From positions 1 to 6,844 of the forward strand of contig JALSKY010000285.1 of NCBI GenBank assembly GCA_026988585.1: a stretch of 6,844 nt of DNA, written 5' to 3'. The DNA comes from Deltaproteobacteria bacterium (lineage in GTDB: Bacteria > Desulfobacterota > Dissulfuribacteria > Dissulfuribacterales > QOAL01). Of the stretch, positions 1-5,531 are shown piece after piece. A program made the position numbers and the translations under genes. Below the pieces are notes generated by a model. The model had not been told where the DNA came from, did no database searches, and worked only from the letters and a program-made list of their open reading frames with translations. Every line of letters starts with the position of its first letter. Positions within the stretch are counted from its first letter, which is position 1.

Positions 1-1098
1 ACGTGCCAGGGATGTCTTCCCCACGCCTGGCGGCCCAACAAGACAGAGAATGGGCCCCTTGAGTTTCTTGGCAAGGGCCTTTACCGCAAGATATTCCAGG
101 ATACGCTCCTTGGGTTTTTCAAGCCCATAGTGATCCTGATCCAGGATGGCCTCTGCCTTTTCAATATCGTGGTTATCCTTTGTTGTCTCCTTCCAGGGCA
201 GGGCCAGGATCCAATCAATGTAGTTCCTGACTACAGTTGCCTCTGCCGACATGGGAGACATGAGTTTCAGTTTCTTCAGCTCTTTTCGGACCCTGGTAGC
301 TGCCTCCTTGGGGAGCTTTTTCTTCCTGATCCGTTTTTCAAGCTCCTGGATCTCGCTCTGGGCATCGTCCTGTTGTCCCATCTCCTTCTGGATGGCGCGG
401 ATCTGCTCATTCAGATAGTAATCCTTCTGGTTCTTCTCCATCTGCTTCTTGACCCGCTCCTTGATCCTCTGCTCCATCTCAGCGATCTGCGCCTCGGAGG
501 ACATGAGTTCATAAAGCTTTTCCAGACGCTGGGCTGGATTGAGGGTTTCAAGTACGGCCTGCTTGTCATCCACCTTGAGGCTGATATGGGAGGCAATGGA
601 ATCGGCAAGGCGGGAAGGATCTGTAATGGAGGAGATGGACAGGACCACCTCAGGTGGTACCTTCTTGTTGAGTTTACAGTATTTGTCAAAGGTGGATATT
701 GTCAGCCGCTTGACTGCATCTACCTCAGGACCTTTGACAAGTTTTTCCGGGAGGGGCTCTACCTTTACCATGAAAAAGGGCTGTTCACTCTGAAATTCTC
801 TGATCTTGGCCCGCCTTTTACCCTCGATCAATGCCTTGACGGTGCCGTCAGGGAGTCTCAGAAGCTGGAGAATCGTGCCAATGGTCCCTACGCGATATAT
901 ATCCTTTTGACCCGGATCATCCTTCTGGGCATTTTTCTGGGCAGATAGAAATATCTCCTGGTTGTCAGACATGGCCTTTTCAATAGCCTGTACCGATTTG
1001 TCCCTTCCAATGAAGAGCGGGGCAACCATATGAGGAAACAGGACCATATCCCTCAATGGAAGAAGTGGCAGTGTCGATAATTCTTCGTAGGGTTCCAT
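1..1098 (-). CDS. lon: ATP-dependent protease Lon, N-terminal part (cut by window edge)
   Basis: Lon is a cytoplasmic AAA+ serine protease that degrades misfolded and short-lived regulatory proteins. The frame is open for 366 codons from the ATG at 1098 to the window edge. The protein starts MEPYEELSTLPLLPLRDMVL, typical of the Lon substrate-binding domain (about residues 5-205). A charged helical linker follows, with YYLNEQIRAIQKEMGQ from about residue 227, then the conserved DWILALPW segment. The visible part ends in Walker A, GPPGVGKT at residues 355-362, almost exactly where E. coli Lon has it, so there are no large insertions. Walker B, the sensors and the Ser-Lys protease domain lie outside the window. 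The start is supported by AAGGA at 1104-1108, and an in-frame stop at 1123-1125 rules out a longer form. It is the last gene of the tig-clpP-clpX-lon series, 52 bases after clpX. Confidence 0.97.
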   Translation of the reverse strand, partial: MEPYEELSTLPLLPLRDMVLFPHMVAPLFIGRDKSVQAIEKAMSDNQEIFLSAQKNAQKDDPGQKDIYRVGTIGTILQLLRLPDGTVKALIEGKRRAKIREFQSEQPFFMVKVEPLPEKLVKGPEVDAVKRLTISTFDKYCKLNKKVPPEVVLSISSITDPSRLADSIASHISLKVDDKQAVLETLNPAQRLEKLYELMSSEAQIAEMEQRIKERVKKQMEKNQKDYYLNEQIRAIQKEMGQQDDAQSEIQELEKRIRKKKLPKEAATRVRKELKKLKLMSPMSAEATVVRNYIDWILALPWKETTKDNHDIEKAEAILDQDHYGLEKPKERILEYLAVKALAKKLKGPILCLVGPPGVGKTSLAR

Positions 1099-1116
1099 AT
1101 TTTTCCTTAATATCGA

Positions 1117-1145
1117 GTTACGTCAAAGTTTCTCTGTTACGTCAA
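1117..1145 (-). repeat. Perfect 10-bp direct repeat in the clpX-lon spacer
   Basis: TTGACGTAAC (minus-strand sense) occurs at 1145-1136 and again at 1126-1117, 19 bases apart. Together the two copies fill most of the 52-base spacer just upstream of the lon ribosome binding site. Two exact 10-mers in so short a spacer are unlikely by chance, so a protein-binding site or a local duplication is plausible. Each copy starts with TTGACG, close to a -35 box, but no good -10 element sits at the right distance. The function is unknown. Confidence 0.6.
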
Positions 1146-1150
1146 CCTGA

Positions 1151-2419
1151 TCAGGCCGAGGAACTGGCCTCTGCATGATCGTTTTCATACATCAGAATAG
1201 GCTCTGCCTTGTCAAGTATCACCTCTTCACTGATGATGCACTCCTTGACCCCCTCAATGGATGGCAGATCATACATTACATTCAGCATCGCCCTTTCAAG
1301 TATGGCCCTGAGCCCCCTGGCACCGGTCTTTCTCTGAATGGCCTCCTTGGCTATGGCCCTGATGGCGCCATCTGTGAAATGGAGATCGATATTGTCCATG
1401 GCAAACAGTTTTTGAAACTGCTTGATCAGTGCATTCTTGGGCTCCTGGAGTATCTTGACGAGATCCTCTTCGGAAAGCTCTTCCAGGGTTGCTACCACAG
1501 GCACGCGCCCTACCAGCTCAGGGATGAGGCCAAACTTGATCAGATCTTCAGGCTCCAGGTGTCTCAGGATCTCGCTGAAGGTAAGCTCCCTGGCCCCCTC
1601 AACATTGGCACCGAACCCTATGGAGTACTTGCCCATCCTGCTCTTTATGATGGAATCCAGTCCCACGAAGGCACCACCCACAATGAACAGGATATTTGTG
1701 GTATCGATCTTCACATACTCCTGTTGTGGGTGTTTCCGCCCCCCCTTGGGAGGCACATTGGCGAGTGTCCCTTCAATGATTTTCAGGAGTGCCTGCTGTA
1801 CTCCCTCACCAGAGACATCCCTGGTTATGGACGGGCTGTCCGACTTCCGTGCGATCTTGTCTATCTCATCGATATATACGATGCCGCGACTGGCCAGCTC
1901 GACATCGTAATCAGCAGCCTGAAGCAGATTCAAAATGATGTTTTCTACGTCTTCGCCTACATATCCTGCCTCTGTCAGGGTGGTGGCGTCAGCAATGGTG
2001 AATGGCACATTAAGGATCTTGGCAAGGGTCTGAGCCAGCAGTGTCTTGCCGCTGCCTGTAGGGCCTATGAGCATGATATTGCTCTTCTGAAGCTCCACCT
2101 CCTCCATGCCTACCTTGGAGTCTATCCTCTTGTAATGGTTGTGTACCGCAACCGAGAGTATCTTTTTGGCGTGCTCCTGACCGATCACATACTCATCCAG
2201 GAGCGCCTTGATCTCTGCAGGTTTCAGTATGCCAGCCATGCTTTCTGCATCTTCCACTGCTTCGTAGTCCTCTGCAATGATGTCGTTGCAGAGATCTATG
2301 CATTCATCGCAGATATAGACGTTGGGGCCAGCTATGAGCTTCTTGACCTCTCCCTGCCCCTTTCCACAAAAAGAGCAACTGAGATCCTTGCGGCTGTCAA
2401 AATCCTTATCTTTGGACAT
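1151..2419 (-). CDS. clpX: ATP-dependent Clp protease ATP-binding subunit ClpX
   Basis: ClpX is the AAA+ unfoldase that recognises degradation tags and threads substrates into ClpP. The 422-residue length is normal for the family. The N-terminal zinc-binding domain has Cys15, Cys18, Cys37 and Cys40. The AAA+ core shows Walker A GPTGSGKT (119-126), pore-1 loop GYVGED (152-157), Walker B IVYIDE (180-185), the RKH loop (228-230), the arginine finger Arg305 and the sensor-2 motif GARGLR (366-371). The ClpP-docking loop IGF is intact at 267-269, so it should pair with the ClpP encoded just upstream. The start ATG at 2419 has a strong AGGAGGT at 2430-2436. The gene lies 138 bases after clpP and 52 before lon. 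The stop codon is embedded in a 10-bp palindrome, CCTGATCAGG, at 1146-1155. Confidence 0.99.
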   Translation of the reverse strand: MSKDKDFDSRKDLSCSFCGKGQGEVKKLIAGPNVYICDECIDLCNDIIAEDYEAVEDAESMAGILKPAEIKALLDEYVIGQEHAKKILSVAVHNHYKRIDSKVGMEEVELQKSNIMLIGPTGSGKTLLAQTLAKILNVPFTIADATTLTEAGYVGEDVENIILNLLQAADYDVELASRGIVYIDEIDKIARKSDSPSITRDVSGEGVQQALLKIIEGTLANVPPKGGRKHPQQEYVKIDTTNILFIVGGAFVGLDSIIKSRMGKYSIGFGANVEGARELTFSEILRHLEPEDLIKFGLIPELVGRVPVVATLEELSEEDLVKILQEPKNALIKQFQKLFAMDNIDLHFTDGAIRAIAKEAIQRKTGARGLRAILERAMLNVMYDLPSIEGVKECIISEEVILDKAEPILMYENDHAEASSSA

Positions 2420-2438
2420 GGTATCTTTTACCTCCTGA

Positions 2439-2563
2439 CCTTGTTCAGAATAATCAAGGCCTTTTTCGGAATTGTGTCATAAGGGGGAAGCCTGTGCCAG
2501 ATCAGGCCTGCGTTAACTGTGACGCCCTGATCCGGTCTTCAGGCTGATAATTGGGCATCAGCC
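2439..2563 (-). promoter_or_regulatory. Hairpin-rich clpP-clpX intercistronic region
   Basis: Four short inverted repeats lie between clpP and clpX. They are a 7-bp stem GGCTGAT/ATCAGCC at 2542-2563 with an 8-base loop, a 5-bp stem CCTGA/TCAGG at 2526-2543, a 5-bp stem GCCTG/CAGGC at 2490-2507 and a 5-bp stem CCTTG/CAAGG at 2439-2459. The first covers the clpP stop codon (2558-2560) and overlaps the second by two bases, so they may be alternative folds. None is followed by a U-tract on the minus strand, so they do not look like intrinsic terminators. They could act in mRNA processing or stability. No convincing promoter was found here. Confidence 0.35.
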
Positions 2564-3160
2564 CTTCTGTTCGCTATCTTCCCTCTTTTCTATTATCTCA
2601 TCTACAAGGCCGTATTCCAAGGCCTCTTGCGCTCCCATGAAGTAGTCACGCTCTGTATCTTTTTCCACCTTCTCTACAGGCTGACCTGTGTGGTGGGCCA
2701 TTATCGCATTAAGACGTTGTTTTAAATTTAAGATTTCCCTGGCATGTATGTCAATATCTGTTGCCTGACCCTGAAATCCGCCCATGGGCTGATGTATCAA
2801 TACACGGGAGTTTGGCAGGACATATCTCTTTCCCGGTGCCCCGGCTGTAAGGAGTAGTGCTCCCATGCTGGCTGCCTGTCCAAGACAGAGAGTGCTGACA
2901 TCGGCCTTTATATATTGCATTGTATCATATATGGCCAAACCTGCGGTAACCACGCCGCCTGGAGAATTGATATACATGGTGATATCTCTTTTGGGATCTT
3001 CTGCCTCCAGAAATAGAAGCTGGGCAATGATCACATTGGCAACCTCATCATTTATCGCACTGCCCAGAAATATTATCCGCTCCTTCAGCAGCCTGGAGTA
3101 GATATCATAGGCGCGCTCCCCCCTGGGGCTCTGTTCTATGACCATAGGAATCAAAGGCAT
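2558..3160 (-). CDS. clpP: ATP-dependent Clp protease proteolytic subunit ClpP
   Basis: ClpP is the serine peptidase that forms the tetradecameric barrel of the ClpXP complex. The protein has 200 residues. The full catalytic triad is present: Ser98 in GQAASMGA, His123 in LIHQPMGG and Asp172 in DTERDYFM. The N-terminus MPLIPMVIEQSPRGERAYDI begins close to the mature N-terminus of other ClpPs, so there is no E. coli-like propeptide to remove. The axial-loop and hydrophobic-pocket regions look ordinary. The ATG at 3160 has GAGGAGG at 3172-3178, inside the 3' end of tig, and only three bases separate it from the tig stop. This arrangement favours translational coupling with tig. clpX follows 138 bases downstream, encoding the partner unfoldase. 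Confidence 0.99.
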   Translation of the reverse strand: MPLIPMVIEQSPRGERAYDIYSRLLKERIIFLGSAINDEVANVIIAQLLFLEAEDPKRDITMYINSPGGVVTAGLAIYDTMQYIKADVSTLCLGQAASMGALLLTAGAPGKRYVLPNSRVLIHQPMGGFQGQATDIDIHAREILNLKQRLNAIMAHHTGQPVEKVEKDTERDYFMGAQEALEYGLVDEIIEKREDSEQKG

Positions 3161-3163
3161 GGC

Positions 3164-4453
3164 TTACTGGGCCTCCTCATTGATTTTTGCATTTTCGATT
3201 ATGAAGTCAAGGGTCTTCTTGGCCCTGAGTTTTGGCAGGACCGATTCAAACACTGCAGAATGAAACTGTTCCTTGCTCACTCCCATCTGCTGGTAATTTT
3301 CATCGACATAATTTGCGTAGTGGTTTAACTCGTCACTATCCAGCTCTAACTCTTCCTTTTCTGCGATCTTGTCCAGGATCAGTTCGGTCTTTACCTGTTT
3401 GATGGCATCGTCCCGCATCTTTTCCCGGAGCCTGGCCTCATCCATACCGGCGTGTTCCAGGCTCAATCCCTTCTCCTGAAGATGTCCTGCAATGTTGTCT
3501 ATCATCTGGTCCAGCTTTTTCTCGATCAACCTGTCAGATATGGGAAAATCAGCCTGTTCCAAGAGTTTGTCGAAGATCTGCTGTCTCAGCGCTGACTCTG
3601 CTGCCTCCTCCTTGTCCTTCTCAATCTGGCTGCGGATCTTTTCCCTGAGATCGTCCATGGTCTTCAGGCCAATACCAAGCTCCTGGGCAAATTTGTCATC
3701 CAGTTCAGGCAGGTTACGTTGCTTGATCTCCTTTAGAGTTACATTATATGTTACGGTTTTGCCCGCAACCTTGGTGTTTACGGCATCATCAGGATAGGTG
3801 ATGGAGATCTCCTTGGTCTCTCCCTTCTCCATCCCCACCAACTCCTTCTCCAGATCCGGATGCAGGTTTCCTTCTCCTACTTCAACAGGATAGTTTTCAA
3901 GGATCATGTCATCCTGCTCTTCACCATCAATGTAGGCGGTGTAATCGATGATGGCAACATCACCTTCCTGCAGGGGCCTTTCTTCCTCCAGGGGTTCTAC
4001 CTTGCCAAAGTGCTTTCTGAGCTGATATAGCTGCTGGTCAACCTCTTCATCTGATACTTCTACCACCGGTTTGATCAGCTCCATCCCCTTGTATTCAGGA
4101 AGTTCTATCTCCGGTTCCACATCTATCAGGACAGAATATGTAAACTCTTCACCCTCTTTTATCTCTGTAGAGGAATCGAATTGAGGTTCCAGCAACATGG
4201 TCAGGTCAGCTTCCTTTATCGCATCGGAAAGGGTTTCCTTGACCAGGAGTTCCAATACCTCGGATTTGATATGGTCTCCATATTCCCTCTCCAGTATGGC
4301 CTTGGGCACACGTCCCTTCCTGAACCCTGGAATGGAGGCCATCTGTCTGAACTGGGCTATGGTCTGTCCGTAAAGCCGGCTTACAACATCTGCAGGGACA
4401 TGGATGGACAATCTCTTTTGTACATCACTGACATCTTCGAGAGAAATCTTCAT
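3164..4453 (-). CDS. tig: Trigger factor, ribosome-associated chaperone
   Basis: Trigger factor binds near the ribosomal exit tunnel and shields nascent chains. From the ATG at 4453 the protein has 429 residues, close to the 432 of E. coli. The N-terminal ribosome-binding domain carries the signature GFRKGRVP at residues 43-50. An FKBP-type prolyl isomerase domain spans about 160-246 (AIIDYTAYIDGEE through YNVTLKEI). The remaining helical SurA-like arms, about 250-429, are rich in Glu, Lys and Leu. A TTG at 4474 in the same frame would add seven residues. I prefer the ATG because it gives the normal family N-terminus and is preceded by AAAGG at a proper distance. The isomerase domain has HPDLEKE where E. 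coli has IPGFEDG, so catalytic activity may differ. It is the first protein gene of the protease cluster, 237 bases after tRNA-Leu. Confidence 0.97.
   Translation of the reverse strand: MKISLEDVSDVQKRLSIHVPADVVSRLYGQTIAQFRQMASIPGFRKGRVPKAILEREYGDHIKSEVLELLVKETLSDAIKEADLTMLLEPQFDSSTEIKEGEEFTYSVLIDVEPEIELPEYKGMELIKPVVEVSDEEVDQQLYQLRKHFGKVEPLEEERPLQEGDVAIIDYTAYIDGEEQDDMILENYPVEVGEGNLHPDLEKELVGMEKGETKEISITYPDDAVNTKVAGKTVTYNVTLKEIKQRNLPELDDKFAQELGIGLKTMDDLREKIRSQIEKDKEEAAESALRQQIFDKLLEQADFPISDRLIEKKLDQMIDNIAGHLQEKGLSLEHAGMDEARLREKMRDDAIKQVKTELILDKIAEKEELELDSDELNHYANYVDENYQQMGVSKEQFHSAVFESVLPKLRAKKTLDFIIENAKINEEAQ
3172..3178 (-). promoter_or_regulatory. clpP ribosome binding site inside tig
   Basis: GAGGAGG (minus-strand sense) lies within the last codons of tig, 11 bases before the clpP ATG. 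Ribosomes finishing tig would pass over this site, which suggests coupled translation of the two genes. Confidence 0.7.
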
Positions 4454-4463
4454 AATACAGGTA

Positions 4464-4470
4464 CCTTTCT
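4464..4470 (-). promoter_or_regulatory. tig ribosome binding site, decides the start codon
   Basis: AGAAAGG (minus-strand sense) ends 10 bases before the ATG at 4453. The alternative upstream TTG at 4474 would put this sequence inside the coding region, so the site supports the shorter, family-like protein. Confidence 0.6.
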
Positions 4471-4484
4471 TCAATTTATTGTTT

Positions 4485-4515
4485 TTTATCCCAAGGAATT
4501 TAACAGCCCTGACAA
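4485..4515 (-). promoter_or_regulatory. Possible tig-proximal promoter (weak)
   Basis: TTGTCA at 4510-4515 and GATAAA at 4485-4490 (minus-strand sense) resemble sigma-70 -35 and -10 boxes. The 19-base spacer is longer than ideal. Transcription would begin about 25 bases before the tig ATG. This is a consensus match only. Confidence 0.22.
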
Positions 4516-4616
4516 AAAAAGCTACCTTTCAGGTTTATTTTGGGCTTCGGGGCCGATATTTTTAAAATTTTTAAGAGATGAGAGAGTTGGACCTGAGGCA
4601 GTTTCAATATCCAGCA

Positions 4617-4645
4617 GTTCTAACTAGTTGTTGAGGTCATATCAA
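4617..4645 (-). promoter_or_regulatory. Possible distal promoter for the tig operon
   Basis: TTGATA at 4640-4645 matches the -35 consensus at five of six positions. TAGAAC at 4617-4622, after a 17-base spacer, matches the -10 at four of six. It lies between tRNA-Leu and tig and would give a leader of roughly 155 bases. It is a consensus match only; the tRNA promoter could also read through into tig. Confidence 0.3.
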
Positions 4646-4690
4646 CCGATTCCTTTACCCTGACCACGACAGAAACAGAAAAACAGGTTC

Positions 4691-4776
4691 TGGTGCGAGA
4701 GGGGAGACTCGAACTCCCACGGCGCAGGGCCGCTGGATCCTAAATCCAGTGCGTCTACCAATTCCGCCACTCTCGC
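4691..4776 (-). tRNA. tRNA-Leu (anticodon UAG)
   Basis: The 86-base gene, including an encoded CCA end (4691-4693), folds as a class II tRNA. The acceptor stem pairs GCGAGAG with CTCTCGC, followed by discriminator A. The D-arm contains AATTGGTAGACGC. The anticodon stem CTGGA/TCCAG encloses the loop TTTAGGA with anticodon TAG at 4740-4742. The long variable arm CGGC-CCTGC-GCCG is typical of leucine tRNAs, and the T-arm is GGGAG-TTCGAGT-CTCCC. UAG reads CUA and other CUN codons. It sits directly upstream of tig on the same strand, and no clear hairpin terminator follows it. Confidence 0.98.
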
Positions 4777-4790
4777 ATTTTTATGTCTGG

Positions 4791-4819
4791 ATCTTTTACA
4801 AAAAAGGATCTTTTGTCAA
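4791..4819 (-). promoter_or_regulatory. Candidate promoter of tRNA-Leu
   Basis: A perfect -35 box TTGACA lies at 4814-4819 (minus-strand sense). After a 17-base spacer comes a weak -10, AAAGAT, at 4791-4796. The start would fall a few bases before the tRNA 5' end at 4776, the usual geometry for a tRNA promoter. The 9-mer AAAAGATCC occurs twice with a 17-base period, at 4806-4814 just after the -35 box and at 4789-4797 over the -10. Confidence 0.45.
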
Positions 4820-4985
4820 TATCAATCAACCTTTAGCTGTAGAAAGGAAAGCATCCGGAACAAGATCTAAACGAAGTAATCAATTGTAATTGCAAGTCAT
4901 TCTTCAGTCAATAGATAGAATGTGATTTTGCCCTGCAGTTGGATTGAGCTCCGATCCGGCAACCTGATGAGTTGAATAATCTGGG

Positions 4986-5013
4986 TTGAACCTTTCAGAA
5001 CTTGGGTTATAAA
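4986..5013 (+). promoter_or_regulatory. Candidate promoter of ndk-thiL
   Basis: TTGAAC at 4986-4991 and TATAAA at 5008-5013 are separated by 16 bases and match sigma-70 boxes at four and five of six positions. Transcription would start near 5020, giving a leader of about 70 bases before ndk. A second AT-rich TATAAA at 5054-5059 lacks a good -35. Confidence 0.45.
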
Positions 5014-5071
5014 GGGCTTGCCGTGACACTGTTTATGGCTGAAAAGAGAACAATATAAACCTATAGATCTG

Positions 5072-5078
5072 AAAGGAG
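5072..5078 (+). promoter_or_regulatory. ndk ribosome binding site with two ATGs downstream
   Basis: AAAGGAG lies 11 bases before the ndk ATG at 5090. An out-of-frame ATG at 5082 is only three bases from the site, too close for efficient initiation. The family-conserved N-terminus fixes 5090 as the real start. Confidence 0.65.
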
Positions 5079-5089
5079 AAAATGAAATC

Positions 5090-5506
5090 ATGGAACGCAC
5101 TCTTTCTATCATCAAGCCGGACGGGGTTTCAAGGGGGCTCATTGGCGAGGTTATCAAGAGGCTGGAAGCAGCAGGATTCAGGATTTCAGCCGTTAAGATG
5201 GTACAGCTCACCCAGAAGGATACAGAGATTTTTTATGCAGAGCACAGGGAGAAGCCTTTTTTCCAGAGCCTTTCCGATTTCATGACATCGGGTCCCATTG
5301 TAGTGATGGTCCTGGAGGGTGAGGATGTCATCAGGAGATATCGGGAACTCATGGGGGCTACCAATTTCAAGGAGGCTGCTCCAGGTACCATTCGTGCCGA
5401 CTTTGCAACAGACATTGAGAAAAACGTTGTGCATGGTTCTGATTCACCGGAGCGGGCCGAGGTGGAGATAAGGTTCTTCTTTAGTGAGAGGGAGATTTTT
5501 GCTTGA
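5090..5506 (+). CDS. ndk: Nucleoside diphosphate kinase
   Basis: NDK transfers the gamma phosphate of ATP to nucleoside diphosphates through a phosphohistidine, balancing NTP and dNTP pools in the cytoplasm. The 138-residue length is typical of bacterial enzymes. The N-terminus MERTLSIIKPDGVSRGLIGE contains the nucleotide-site Lys9. The active-site His115 sits in the signature NVVHGSDS, with Asn112 nearby. Arg85, Thr91 and Arg102 match the conserved phosphate-contacting residues. No residue essential to the family appears to be missing. The gene is followed after 25 bases by thiL on the same strand, suggesting a two-gene operon from the promoter near 4986-5013. Confidence 0.98.
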   Translation: MERTLSIIKPDGVSRGLIGEVIKRLEAAGFRISAVKMVQLTQKDTEIFYAEHREKPFFQSLSDFMTSGPIVVMVLEGEDVIRRYRELMGATNFKEAAPGTIRADFATDIEKNVVHGSDSPERAEVEIRFFFSEREIFA

Positions 5507-5531
5507 TTTTGAACCTCAGGCGGCTGGATAG

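Larger units (their letters stand above)
4777..5089. other. Divergent intergenic region between tRNA-Leu and ndk
   Basis: This AT-rich stretch of 313 bases holds the candidate tRNA-Leu promoter on the minus strand and the candidate ndk promoter on the plus strand. I see no small gene with a credible ribosome binding site, no RNA fold resembling a known riboswitch and no strong terminator. The middle, about 4830-4980, shows only a small near-palindrome, CAATTGTAATTG, and no recognised element. Confidence 0.6.

Noticed and set aside
130..948. A 272-codon open frame on the plus strand opposite lon, rich in Leu.
   Set aside because: The opposite strand encodes a clear Lon protein across the same stretch. 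The Leu-rich look comes from reading Lon Lys/Glu codons backwards, so it is not a membrane protein.
1175..2482. A 435-codon open frame on the plus strand opposite clpX.
   Set aside because: It mirrors clpX almost end to end, has no recognisable domain and no convincing ribosome binding site. ClpX has every family motif, so this is an antisense shadow.
2486..2502. A sigma-54-like site, TGGCACAGGCTTCCCC on the minus strand, upstream of clpX.
   Set aside because: The -24 TGGCAC is perfect, but the -12 element lacks the required GC (CC is there instead), so it is unlikely to be used.
4514..4537. A possible intrinsic terminator before tig: short ACCT/AGGT stem followed by seven T on the minus strand.
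   Set aside because: The stem has only four base pairs with a three-base loop, and the T-run begins three bases after it. This is too weak to call.
4181..4627. A 148-codon plus-strand open frame overlapping the start of tig.
   Set aside because: It lies mostly antisense to the conserved ribosome-binding domain of trigger factor, and its protein resembles nothing I recognise.
5082..5285. A 67-codon frame starting at an ATG eight bases before ndk, close to the same ribosome binding site.
   Set aside because: Its start is only three bases from the Shine-Dalgarno sequence, its protein is the +1 reading of ndk, and ndk itself is plainly coding.
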